DNA from: CAWANP01 sp963783445
GTDB taxonomy: Bacteria > Chloroflexota > Anaerolineae > JAAYZQ01
DNA length: 64,000 nucleotides
Assembly (NCBI GenBank): GCA_963783445.1
Contig: CAWANP010000020.1
Span: 1 to 64,000, forward strand
Direction: 5' to 3'
Position 1 is the stretch's first letter, and every line of letters begins with the position of its first letter. Shown piece by piece: positions 56,705 through 64,000 of the stretch. A program made the translations under genes and the position numbers. Under the pieces are notes generated by a model. That model did not search any database and had not been told where the DNA came from. It saw only the letters and a program-made list of their open reading frames with translations.

Positions 56705-57175
56705 CTATTTCCCTCGCCCTAGCTCTCGGACCCGGCTCCACATGTTGGCCACAAACATCGTTGCTGCCAGCAACAAAAAGAGACCGGATGTGGCTACCAG
56801 AAAGCGAAAAAGGTCGATCTTGGTCCAGGTGTAGATGGGCTCACCCAGGGCTCGCAGCAGGATGCCAGCATTGAGGCACACAAAGGTCGCCCAGAATAAC
56901 GGCTCGCTGCCACGCTGGGTTTGCCCGCGCCGGACCGGCAGGGGTGCATCGGTGCGCAGGCCGATCTTCAAGGGGGGAAAGAGCCACCAGGCCACGCCCA
57001 GGATAAGCTGGGTCAACCAGCCGACGACGAGCATCTGGACGTGCGTTGTGCGCACATAGCCGACCCATGGACCCAGGGGGATGGAGCGGTTGATGTACAT
57101 GAGTGCGCCCAAGATCGCGCCCAGGCAAAGATAGATGATAGAGGCTTTGACAAAGGTACGAGAAGTGGTTGGCAC
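56705..57175 (-). CDS. COX1-like membrane protein, paralogue 2
   Basis: The 156-residue protein (MPTTSRTFVKASIIYLCLGA...) has about four hydrophobic helices and the motif HVQMLVVGWLTQLILGVAWW, which matches the 33070 and 57185 proteins. Heme-copper oxidase subunit I-like fragments of this kind have unknown roles; histidines could bind heme. It is 9 bases from its neighbour, so the two are a duplicated pair. Confidence 0.65.
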   Translation of the reverse strand: MPTTSRTFVKASIIYLCLGAILGALMYINRSIPLGPWVGYVRTTHVQMLVVGWLTQLILGVAWWLFPPLKIGLRTDAPLPVRRGQTQRGSEPLFWATFVCLNAGILLRALGEPIYTWTKIDLFRFLVATSGLFLLLAATMFVANMWSRVRELGRGK

Positions 57176-57184
57176 AGTGTCTCC

Positions 57185-57619
57185 CTAGGTTTCCATAGGA
57201 CGAATGCGGGCCCAGACGAGCAGGCCAAAGGCTACGGCTGCGGCTGCCTGCAGGATGCCGGACAGGGCCATCAGGGCTGCCAACCAGGGCTGGGGCCCCA
57301 TCAAGTAAAAGGGCTCCAGCAAGAATCTCAACAACAATCCGGCATTCAGCGCGATGAGCACGAACCAGGTCAGGGCGTCAGAACCGCGGGGACGGGGATC
57401 CTGTTCTTTCCGCAAGCGGGGGAACATCCAATAGGCGACGCCAATGGCTAGCTGGGTGATCCAGCCGACGACCAACAGGTGTAGCTGGCCCAGGTATACC
57501 ATCTTGAGCCAGCGGCTGAAATTCAGCCAGCGGTCCAGCATCATCAGTGCACCGAGCACAAAGGCGACGACAAAGTAGACAAACGCGGCTTTGATAAAGT
57601 GTCGGGCTAATGGCGGCAT
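57185..57619 (-). CDS. COX1-like membrane protein, paralogue 3
   Basis: The 144-residue protein (MPPLARHFIKAAFVYFVVAF...) is a close relative of the preceding gene, with HLLVVGWITQLAIGVAYWMF and a His at the helix start. Together with 33070-33477 the window holds three members. Possible two-subunit membrane complex; inferred only from tandem layout. Confidence 0.65.
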   Translation of the reverse strand: MPPLARHFIKAAFVYFVVAFVLGALMMLDRWLNFSRWLKMVYLGQLHLLVVGWITQLAIGVAYWMFPRLRKEQDPRPRGSDALTWFVLIALNAGLLLRFLLEPFYLMGPQPWLAALMALSGILQAAAAVAFGLLVWARIRPMET

Positions 57620-57933
57620 CGCTTCCCCTTTTGCGCTTGATGTGGCCAGCGGGGTCTATTATAGCCCACACTGGCCATCGTGTCAACGAGGACGCAAAAG
57701 GGGTTGGCCATGCACTTTTGGAAACTCTGGAGTCATGCGCGATGGCTGGTTACTCGATCAAGCTGCCTGGATCTGGATCCTCCGGGCTTGCCATATTTAT
57801 CTTGATCGACAATGCTGGTCACGCTGCTTGTTGAGCTACAAGGTGGAGCGCAGAGTTCGCCTGCCCTTCTGGGGAGGGGATGCCCATCAATCCCTCCCCC
57901 CTCCACGCTCCCTTGGCGCAGCCCAAGAACGAC
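57620..57933. other. Gap, no gene seen
   Basis: No ORF with a ribosome-binding site on either strand. The region contains the promoter of the minus-strand COX1-like pair. Confidence 0.5.
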
Positions 57934-58251
57934 TTAGGCGGGATAGAGCGGCTTAGGTACGACGGGTGACGGTCCCCAGATATCAACACAGATGTTGGTG
58001 GCAAACTGGTCGCTGAGTTCTGCCTTGACATCCAGCCACTCAGCGCTCTCGGCAAAGTTTCCCCAGTCGGCCATTGTCTTGAACACGGAAGTTGTTCGTA
58101 TTTGAGGCGATGTCACCATGTTCCGGTTAGCGCGGAATTCGATGATACCAGGCGCTTGAAGCACCGTGCCAATGGCCTTCTTGGCCCATGTTAGGTATGC
58201 CTGCTGATCGACGCCGGGCAGAAGATCATACTTGAGATCGACTTCTATCAT
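57934..58251 (-). CDS. Dimeric alpha-beta barrel-like protein
   Basis: ATG 58251 (MIEVDLKYDLLPGVDQQAYLT...) follows GGAGGTG. The 105-residue protein resembles antibiotic-biosynthesis-monooxygenase/EthD-like alpha-beta barrels: two strands, a helix (YLTWAKKAIGTVLQAPG), and a strand RTTSVFKTMADWGNFAES. Function unknown. Stands alone. Confidence 0.6.
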   Translation of the reverse strand: MIEVDLKYDLLPGVDQQAYLTWAKKAIGTVLQAPGIIEFRANRNMVTSPQIRTTSVFKTMADWGNFAESAEWLDVKAELSDQFATNICVDIWGPSPVVPKPLYPA

Positions 58252-58674
58252 CCTGTTCACCTCCTTGCACTGGCTGTTCTGCTCACAGGTCTCCCGCGAA
58301 CAGGGAAAAGGGGCAGGCGAAAGGGCTAAAGGTAGCGCGATGTAGGCGATGATGGATGCAGCAGACCAAGTTGTGCGGTTTGATCGTCAATGAGGCTGCG
58401 AGGAGGTTGCAGTGCAATGATCCAACGACGACTACAGTATATCATATCTTGGAGGGTGCGTCAAGAGTTTTTTGAGGTCCGGCTTCGAGGGCAATCGCAT
58501 TCGCTGCACCAAGCTCACGGCCCCTGTCCCGGAGACGATCCGGCTCGGCTTGGGCCAAACCGTCCTTGTCTTCAAAGGCCGGGAACGCTAGAGGAACTGC
58601 TTTGGTCATCCTGGATTACGAGCACGACCTAGAAAAGGGGAAATTACCGGTCCCGGTGCGACGGACTGCAAAGA
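58252..58674. other. Gap, no gene seen
   Basis: No supported coding frame. A TATATC-rich stretch near 58440 and the minus-strand promoter of the preceding gene are the only features I see. Confidence 0.45.
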
Positions 58675-58703
58675 TTGTTCGTGACCTGGTTCTGTGCTAT
58701 ACT
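58675..58703 (+). promoter_or_regulatory. Promoter of the YtfJ-containing run
   Basis: TTGTTC (58675-58680), 17 bases, TATACT (58698-58703), 32 bases before ATG 58735. Confidence 0.65.
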
Positions 58704-58734
58704 GAGCGGGTTACAGACCGGCAAGGGGGAAGCA

Positions 58735-59091
58735 ATGGCAGGTGAGGGCAAAGGTGTCAGGCAACGACCGTACCGGGTTGAGGTGGTGCGGGGTGAGCCG
58801 TATCAGGTCGGGGGCCGGACCTTGGTTCCTGAGACGCGGTTCGTCTCCTATGGTAGAGCCCGGGCCACCATCGGGTCCAGCAGCATTGGCGGCTGGGCGG
58901 CAGGCTTGGTGCTGGTCACCCCCCTGGCCATGGTGGAGCAGATGGCTGAGGGAGAGCAGCGCGTCGCCATCACGGATGCGACCGCTACGACCATGCGGCT
59001 CCTCCTCGGGGCTGGGATAGCCATGGCGCTGGTGTTTGCCACGCTCCGCCAATGGCTGCGTTGGCGGCGACAGGAAAGCGCCGGCAGGTGA
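58735..59091 (+). CDS. Unknown membrane-associated protein, 118 aa
   Basis: ATG 58735 (MAGEGKGVRQRPYRVEVV...). A soluble beta-rich start, then hydrophobic segments around residues 45-65 (IGGWAAGLVLVTPLAM) and 88-102 (LLLGAGIAMALVFATL), a basic end (RQWLRWRRQESAGR). It precedes the GerW-like gene by 67 bases and probably shares its promoter. Function unknown. Confidence 0.55.
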   Translation: MAGEGKGVRQRPYRVEVVRGEPYQVGGRTLVPETRFVSYGRARATIGSSSIGGWAAGLVLVTPLAMVEQMAEGEQRVAITDATATTMRLLLGAGIAMALVFATLRQWLRWRRQESAGR

Positions 59092-59158
59092 GCGAGATGC
59101 GTGCCGGGACAGCCAGTTCTCAGAGATCCTCCAGCAGTACCTGAATAAGGAGCAGACG

Positions 59159-59539
59159 ATGTCTCTAAACAGACTATTCGAAATCGTTGAGCAAGCGAGG
59201 GACACGGCCAACTGGCGGACCGCTTTTGGCGAGCCGCAAGTGGTCGAAGATAAGACGATCATCCCCGTGGCCCAAGTCCGCTATGGTTTTGGCCTGGGCT
59301 TTGGCAGTGGCACAAGTGAGGTGGACGAGGAAGGCGGTCCCTCGTCCGAGGGTGAGGGCGGTGGTGGTGGCAGCGCTGCAGCTGCCAGGCCCCTGGGTGC
59401 TATCGTCGTCACGCCCGAGTGCGTCTATTTTGAAGAGACCATGGATGTAGCCAAGGTCTCCATCGCTGGCATCATCCTGGGAGGATTCTTTGTCTTCCAG
59501 CTTGCCAAGACGCTGAGAGAACTCTTTGGCGGCGAATGA
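59159..59539 (+). CDS. GerW/YtfJ-family sporulation-type protein
   Basis: ATG 59159 (MSLNRLFEIVEQARDTANWR...) follows AAGGAG. The 126 residues match the YtfJ pattern: TAFGEPQVVEDKTIIPVAQV, GFGLGFGSGTSE, a Gly-rich segment, GAIVVTPECVYF, and a C-terminal hydrophobic stretch. In spore formers the family takes part in germination; here its function is unknown, as the family also occurs in non-sporulating bacteria. Confidence 0.8.
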   Translation: MSLNRLFEIVEQARDTANWRTAFGEPQVVEDKTIIPVAQVRYGFGLGFGSGTSEVDEEGGPSSEGEGGGGGSAAAARPLGAIVVTPECVYFEETMDVAKVSIAGIILGGFFVFQLAKTLRELFGGE

Positions 59540-60942
59540 TCCTTCCCACCGGTACGTGGGCGGCAGCCTTGCATAGTAGCCCCAGAAAGTGCCCCGTAGC
59601 GCAAGCGGACCCGGGCCAGGGTAGGTTTGCTTGGAGACCTCTGTCCATCGGAAAGCAGGTTTCTTCCTCCCGGTCCCCCAGACGGATAACGGGCTCACGA
59701 GGGAGTGCGCCCCGGTCCCTGGCCACGGCAATTGCCCTCCTGTTGGTGACGGGAGTTCTGCTGGCAGTGAGCATAGCGCCACCGCCGGTCGCTGCGGCGA
59801 TTGGCTCTTTTGCCCTGCCACTCGACGATGACTCTAAGGACAAAAAGATCTTTTTGCCGCTGATTGCCCAGAGGTTTCGTCCGGCGCCAGCAGCTCACCT
59901 GGGCTATGGGGCCAACATCGCTTCGGCGGACCACGTTACCATCCTGACAGAGATGGGCTTTGACTGGGCCAAGGGCTATGTCTCCTGGGAAAATGCTGGA
60001 ACCGGGCCTGGCTACGACTGGGTGGCTGTCGACAACCAGATGCGCGAGTTCGTGCCGCACGTGCGCCACGTCCTGTTGCGCCTGGGCGGGCCGCCTCCAC
60101 ACGGCGTTGGGAATCCGCCGGCCTCGGCGGCCGACCGGGCCGCGTTCCAAGAGTTTGCCCAGGCACTGGCGGCACACGTCGCGGGTACCTGGCGCGGCCA
60201 TGGGCTGGAGACGGTGGCCTATGAGATCTGGAACGAGCCCAACCTTGACTACGAGTGGGGCGGGCGACCCAATGTGGCTCAGTACACGGCGTTGCTCCAA
60301 GCGGGTTACCAGGGTATCAAGGCCGGAGATCCACAGGCCATCGTCGTCAGCGCTGGCCTGGCGCCCACCGGAGGCTCACTGGCCAACGTCGCCTGGGCGC
60401 AAGCCTTCTATGCCGCCCCCCTGGTCATACCCGATCTGACTTTCCTGCGGGGCATGTACGAGCACGGCGCCAAGGGTTACTTTGACGCTCTGGGCAGCCA
60501 CCCCTATGGCGGGCCGGATGCGCCGGGCACAGCGCCCAACGCGGCGACGGGTCCCATCTATTTCCGGCGCGCTGAAGAACAGCGCCAGGTCATGCTTGAC
60601 TATGGTGACGGGTCGCCCGTGTGGGCCACCGAGTTCGGTTGGGTACTGAAAGCTGATGACTGCAATCTTGGGGACCACGAGAAGTGGGAGGTGAGCGAGG
60701 CCCAGCAAGCTGCATACCTGGCCGGGTCTTATGCTTATGCCGACGCCAATTGGCCCTGGATGGGGCCGATGTTCCTCTTTAACCTTGATTTCGGTACCAC
60801 CTATTGGTATGCGTGGTGCGACCCGGTGCGTTGGTATTCCATCACCCACCGGGCGGATCCGAAGGATCCGGGCAACAGCCCGATACTATACCGCCAGGCC
60901 TTCTTCAGCCTGCGGGACCTTGCCAAGCGAAGCGCTTGGTGA
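59536..60942 (+). CDS. Secreted glycoside hydrolase (GH39/GH5-like clan A)
   Basis: ATG 59536 overlaps the YtfJ stop. The 468-residue protein has a signal-like hydrophobic segment near residues 55-85 (SLATAIALLLVTGVLLAVS). A TIM-barrel glycosidase domain follows: acid/base Glu234 in YEIWNEPNLDYE and nucleophile Glu366 in WATEFGWVL, with LGSHPYGG between. Clan GH-A enzymes cleave beta-linked sugars or xylosides; the exact family is not certain. It probably acts outside the cell. Confidence 0.8.
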   Translation: MILPTGTWAAALHSSPRKCPVAQADPGQGRFAWRPLSIGKQVSSSRSPRRITGSRGSAPRSLATAIALLLVTGVLLAVSIAPPPVAAAIGSFALPLDDDSKDKKIFLPLIAQRFRPAPAAHLGYGANIASADHVTILTEMGFDWAKGYVSWENAGTGPGYDWVAVDNQMREFVPHVRHVLLRLGGPPPHGVGNPPASAADRAAFQEFAQALAAHVAGTWRGHGLETVAYEIWNEPNLDYEWGGRPNVAQYTALLQAGYQGIKAGDPQAIVVSAGLAPTGGSLANVAWAQAFYAAPLVIPDLTFLRGMYEHGAKGYFDALGSHPYGGPDAPGTAPNAATGPIYFRRAEEQRQVMLDYGDGSPVWATEFGWVLKADDCNLGDHEKWEVSEAQQAAYLAGSYAYADANWPWMGPMFLFNLDFGTTYWYAWCDPVRWYSITHRADPKDPGNSPILYRQAFFSLRDLAKRSAW

Positions 60943-61126
60943 GCTGGTCGTTCCGCTTGGTAGACCAAGGCCCGGGTTCGTAGTGGGTGCTTCAGCGCCT
61001 CTCTTCGTTCGCCGCAGGTCTCCGGCCAAGCGAGACTGTCCTCGGTCGTGAGCTTGGGCTTGATTGCAGAGTTTTCCCGTCGAGATCGTCGATGGGGTAG
61101 CGTCGCGAAAGGAACTTGATAGCTAC

Positions 61127-62899
61127 ATGTTGGAGGTACTGGTTCACAACGGGGTCATCGTACCCGATCCACCGCCACACCTGGGCCTGGTGCTCACGAT
61201 TCAGGGCTTGCCGGTGGTGATGACACCCAAACAAGAAGAAATGGTCATGGCCTGGGCCAAGAAACAGGGCACCCCCTATGTAGAGGACCGGGTTTTTGCC
61301 AGGAACTTTATGGCTGACTTTAGCCAGGAATTGGGCTATGAACCCGCTCTCAAGCTCGACGATATAGATTTTGGCCCCGCCATCCGGGTTGTAGAAGTGG
61401 AACGGGCGGCCAAAGAGCGGTTGACCAAGGAAGAGCGCAAGGTCCTGGCTGCCGAGCGCAAAGTCGTGCGGGAGGCGCTTCGCGAGGAATATGGCCATGC
61501 CATCGTGAATGGCGAGCGCACTGAATTGGCCAACTATGTGGTCGAGCCCAGCGGCATCTTTATGGGGCGGGGCAAGCACCCGCTTCGCGGGCGATGGAAA
61601 GAGGGCGCTCGCCGTGAGGATATCACGCTCAATCTCAGTCCCGACGCAGCCCGGCCGCCCGGCGCGTGGGGGCAGATCGTCTGGCAGCCCGAGTCACTGT
61701 GGGTGGCCCGCTGGAAGGACAAACTGTCGGCCAAGCTCAAATACGTGTGGCTGAGCGACACCGCGTCGATCAAGCAAGAACGGGAAGCGCGCAAGTTTGA
61801 CCGGGCGCACCATCTGCACGCCCGGTTGGACATGGTTCGGGAGCAGATCGCGCGCGACCTGGCCGATCCTGAGCCCAGGCCCAGGATGATCGCTACGGCC
61901 TGCTACCTGATCGATACCCTCTGCCTGCGTGTCGGCGACGAAAAAGACCCGGACGAAGCGGATACGATCGGCGCCACCACCCTACGCCCGGAGCACGTGA
62001 CCCTTCATCCCGACGGCAGTGCGGAATTCCGGTTCCTGGGCAAGGACTCGGTGCTGTGGCACAAAAAGCTGGATCTGCCTGAGGTGGTCCAGGGGAACCT
62101 GGAGGAGTTGATCCGCGATGCGCGCCCCTCCAATACAAGTGGGGACGGCGACCGGGGCCATCCCACACGGGACATGCCCCAGATCTTTCCCGACATTAGC
62201 AGTCGCAACGTCAACGCCTATCTGTCCGGCATCCTGCCGGGGCTGACGGCCAAGGTGTTTCGTACCCACCATGCGACCATCGCCGTCCGCGATAGCCTGG
62301 TGGATTCGGAGATCCAGGCCAGTGATCCAGAGTATATCAAGTGGGAAGCCGCCAATTTGGCGAACTTGGATGCGGCCGTACTATGCAATCACACCAAGCA
62401 GGCGCCCGCTAGCTGGTCCCGCAGCCGCCAGCGGTACAAAGAGCGTCAGGAAAAGGCAGCCGTCCGGGTGAGTACCTACCGCGAGCGGGTCAGGGGCTAT
62501 CGAGAAGCCTTGACCGCATTGCGGAGAGAGGCCCGAGAGAAGAGGCGGGCTGCCAAGCCTGCACAGCGCGACAAGGTGAAGGTGCGTTACGAGAAACGGA
62601 TCGCGGCAGCCGAGCGCCGCGTGGAAAGGACCCAGGTACAGCTGGAGAAAGCCCGGCTGGCCCGGGACAAGGTCAAGGCCCAATCATCCATCGCGTCCAA
62701 GAAGCGTACGTGGAACCTGGGCACCAGCCTCAAGTCATATATCGATCCCCGTGTCTATTACCAGTGGGGAGAACAGGTCGAATACGACGTCCTGGAGCGA
62801 TACTATCCCAAGGCGCTACGCCGAAAGTTCGCCTGGGTCAAGTCCGAGGACGAGGCCGGTGAGGCAGAGATCCCGTTGGAGACGATGGGCAGTAACTGA
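61127..62899 (+). CDS. Eukaryotic-type DNA topoisomerase IB
   Basis: Preferred start ATG 61127 (590 residues); TTG 61064 is an in-frame alternative. The chain aligns by eye with the core and C-terminus of nuclear Top1: PPPHLGLVLTIQG-like cap, EPSGIFMGRGKHPLRGRWK, LRVGDEKDPDEADTIGATTL. All five catalytic residues are present: Arg268 (CLRVGDE), Lys306 (FLGKDS), Arg379 (VFRTHH), His422 (CNHTK) and Tyr538 (SLKSYIDPR). A charged coiled linker (residues about 440-510) precedes the Tyr domain as in eukaryotes. The enzyme relaxes supercoils by a 3'-phosphotyrosyl link. Most bacterial type IB enzymes are the much smaller poxvirus-like form, so this is unusual. Intact. Confidence 0.88.
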   Translation: MLEVLVHNGVIVPDPPPHLGLVLTIQGLPVVMTPKQEEMVMAWAKKQGTPYVEDRVFARNFMADFSQELGYEPALKLDDIDFGPAIRVVEVERAAKERLTKEERKVLAAERKVVREALREEYGHAIVNGERTELANYVVEPSGIFMGRGKHPLRGRWKEGARREDITLNLSPDAARPPGAWGQIVWQPESLWVARWKDKLSAKLKYVWLSDTASIKQEREARKFDRAHHLHARLDMVREQIARDLADPEPRPRMIATACYLIDTLCLRVGDEKDPDEADTIGATTLRPEHVTLHPDGSAEFRFLGKDSVLWHKKLDLPEVVQGNLEELIRDARPSNTSGDGDRGHPTRDMPQIFPDISSRNVNAYLSGILPGLTAKVFRTHHATIAVRDSLVDSEIQASDPEYIKWEAANLANLDAAVLCNHTKQAPASWSRSRQRYKERQEKAAVRVSTYRERVRGYREALTALRREAREKRRAAKPAQRDKVKVRYEKRIAAAERRVERTQVQLEKARLARDKVKAQSSIASKKRTWNLGTSLKSYIDPRVYYQWGEQVEYDVLERYYPKALRRKFAWVKSEDEAGEAEIPLETMGSN

Positions 62900-62914
62900 C
62901 CGTGGAGGTGTGTC

Positions 62915-63709
62915 ATGGCCAGGCAAACAATATTGATCACCGGAGCGTCGCGAGGGCTGGGTGCGGCCACGGCGCGCATCGCGGCACAGATGGAATCCAA
63001 TGTCGTCCTCACAGCGCGTTCGGAGGAGGATCTCGAGGCAGTGGCTCGGGGGATCGTATCGGCAGGTGGGAGCGCCCTGGCCGTGGCCGGCGACGTGAGC
63101 CAGGCGGCCGACTGCCAGCGCTTCGTGGCCGAGACGGTCCAAGCTTTCGGCCAGATCGACGCCGTCGTGAACAATGCCGGCGTGTTGGCGCCCATCGCGC
63201 CCATCGCCGATGGGGACCCCCAGCAGTGGAGGGAGAGTTGGGCGGTGAACCTGCTCGGTCCCTTCATGCTCACCCAGGCAGCGCTTCCCTACTTGCGCCA
63301 GCGCAAGGGGCACGTCATCAACGTTTCCGCCGGGGCAGCGGTTAATGTATACCCTGGCTGGGCTTCCTATTGCAGCGCCAAGGCGGGACTGAATCATTTC
63401 ACCCGAATCCTGGCTGCGGAAGAACCCGAGATCACGGCCATCGCCTTTCGCCCGGGGGTGGTAGATACGGCCATGCAGGCCACCATTCGCCGCGAAGGCG
63501 CCGAGATCATGCCGGACGAGATCTATGCCCGTTTTGTACGGTTACACGAGGAGCAGGAATTGCTCCCACCCGAGGTGCCGGGCTGTGCCCTGGCTGTCCT
63601 TGCCTTCCACGCACTCCGAGAGTGGAGCGGGGGATTCCTCCCCTGGAACCATCAAGAGGTTCAGTCGCTGGTGAGGCGGTTTGCCTGCTCGCCCGGACCC
63701 CAAGATTAG
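62915..63709 (+). CDS. Short-chain dehydrogenase/reductase
   Basis: ATG 62915 follows GGAGG. The 264-residue protein has the NAD(P) motif TGASRGLG, NNAGV, catalytic Ser in INVSAGAAV and the YxxxK as YCSAK. Substrate unknown; many SDRs reduce small ketones or aldehydes. It lies 15 bases after topoisomerase IB and is followed by an M20 amidohydrolase, but the functional link is unclear. Confidence 0.85.
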   Translation: MARQTILITGASRGLGAATARIAAQMESNVVLTARSEEDLEAVARGIVSAGGSALAVAGDVSQAADCQRFVAETVQAFGQIDAVVNNAGVLAPIAPIADGDPQQWRESWAVNLLGPFMLTQAALPYLRQRKGHVINVSAGAAVNVYPGWASYCSAKAGLNHFTRILAAEEPEITAIAFRPGVVDTAMQATIRREGAEIMPDEIYARFVRLHEEQELLPPEVPGCALAVLAFHALREWSGGFLPWNHQEVQSLVRRFACSPGPQD

Positions 63710-63719
63710 GAGGTACAGA

Positions 63720-64000
63720 ATGCTCGATCGCGCTCAAGAGATCCAGTCTCAGTTGACCGGCTGGCGGCGAGAGATCCACATGCATCCCGAGTTGGGTTTC
63801 CGGGAGACCCGCACGGCCGCATTGGTGGCGGAAACCCTGGAATCACTCGGCTACAGGGTTCGGACCGGTGTGGGACGCACTGGCGTGGTGGCTGAACGGG
63901 GACAGGGGCAGCCCATCGTTGCCATCCGCGCCGATATGGACGCCCTGCCGGTCCAGGAAGCCAATGACGTTCCCTACGCCTCGCAACTTCCTGGTCTGAT
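63720..64000 (+). CDS. M20 amidohydrolase, truncated by the window edge
   Basis: ATG 63720 (MLDRAQEIQSQLTGWRREIH...) follows AGGAGG. Only the first 93 codons are in the window. They contain LHPELGF-like HMHPELGFRETRT and VAIRADMDALPVQE, the metal-binding start of the N-acyl-amino-acid/IAA-Leu amidohydrolase group. It probably forms an operon with the SDR. Confidence 0.8.
   Translation, partial: MLDRAQEIQSQLTGWRREIHMHPELGFRETRTAALVAETLESLGYRVRTGVGRTGVVAERGQGQPIVAIRADMDALPVQEANDVPYASQLPGL

Overview
The window looks like a high-GC Chloroflexota (Anaerolineae/Caldilineae-like) chromosome carrying a phage-derived island. The host assignment is inference. It rests on secreted proteins with long Thr-Pro linkers, many TTGACA-17-TATAAT-type promoters, some apparently leaderless, and the mix of gene families.

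Layout. (1) 1-1.3 kb: a broken gene for a secreted Thr/Pro-rich protein. (2) About 1.45-23.3 kb: the phage-derived island, ending next to a tRNA-Lys gene. Its left arm (1.5-14.3 kb, minus strand) runs from one strong promoter through a tRNA-Gly-like gene, an adenine-methyltransferase-like/GNAT fusion, a ParB-like protein, small and large terminase-like subunits, a protease-scaffold-capsid fusion and several small genes. An IS200/IS605 element with tnpA and tnpB splits one of the small genes. I find no portal, tail, integrase or lysis gene. The right arm (14.3-23.3 kb, plus strand) is a string of tiny unknown genes alternating with hairpin-rich spacers, with recurrent leader sequences, a frameshifted ParB with a Cys-rich insert, a DUF488 protein, and an RHH regulator behind tandem consensus promoters with palindromic operators. 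(3) 23.6-26.0 kb: two-component system. (4) 26.4-33 kb: phosphoglycerate mutase, sugar-ABC ATPase, PQQ-type sugar dehydrogenase, SLC13-type transporter. (5) 33-34.8 kb: a small redox/NO-type cluster. (6) 34.7-41.7 kb: MaoC, flavin reductase, M20/YgeY-like hydrolase, glycosyltransferase, a peroxiredoxin with UGA at its catalytic cysteine codon, HIT protein, RNase Z, Trm112-like protein. (7) 42-48 kb: class A PBP with a TP-repeat tail, AbrB-like protein, methyltransferase, PadR, FKBP. (8) 48.1-49.7 kb: wreckage of an IS21 element and a primase/helicase gene, with tandem repeats. (9) 49.9-64 kb: acetyltransferase, Ca2+-type P-ATPase, COX1-like small membrane proteins, GerW-like protein, glycosidase, a eukaryotic-type topoisomerase IB, an SDR and a truncated M20 amidohydrolase.

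Many genes carry single-base frameshifts at homopolymers, which could be assembly error or decay. The long capsid, terminase and methyltransferase frames are intact. The features most worth attention are the candidate selenocysteine peroxiredoxin, the eukaryotic-type topoisomerase IB, the capsid/packaging island with structured RNAs but no portal, and the methyltransferase-like/GNAT fusion.
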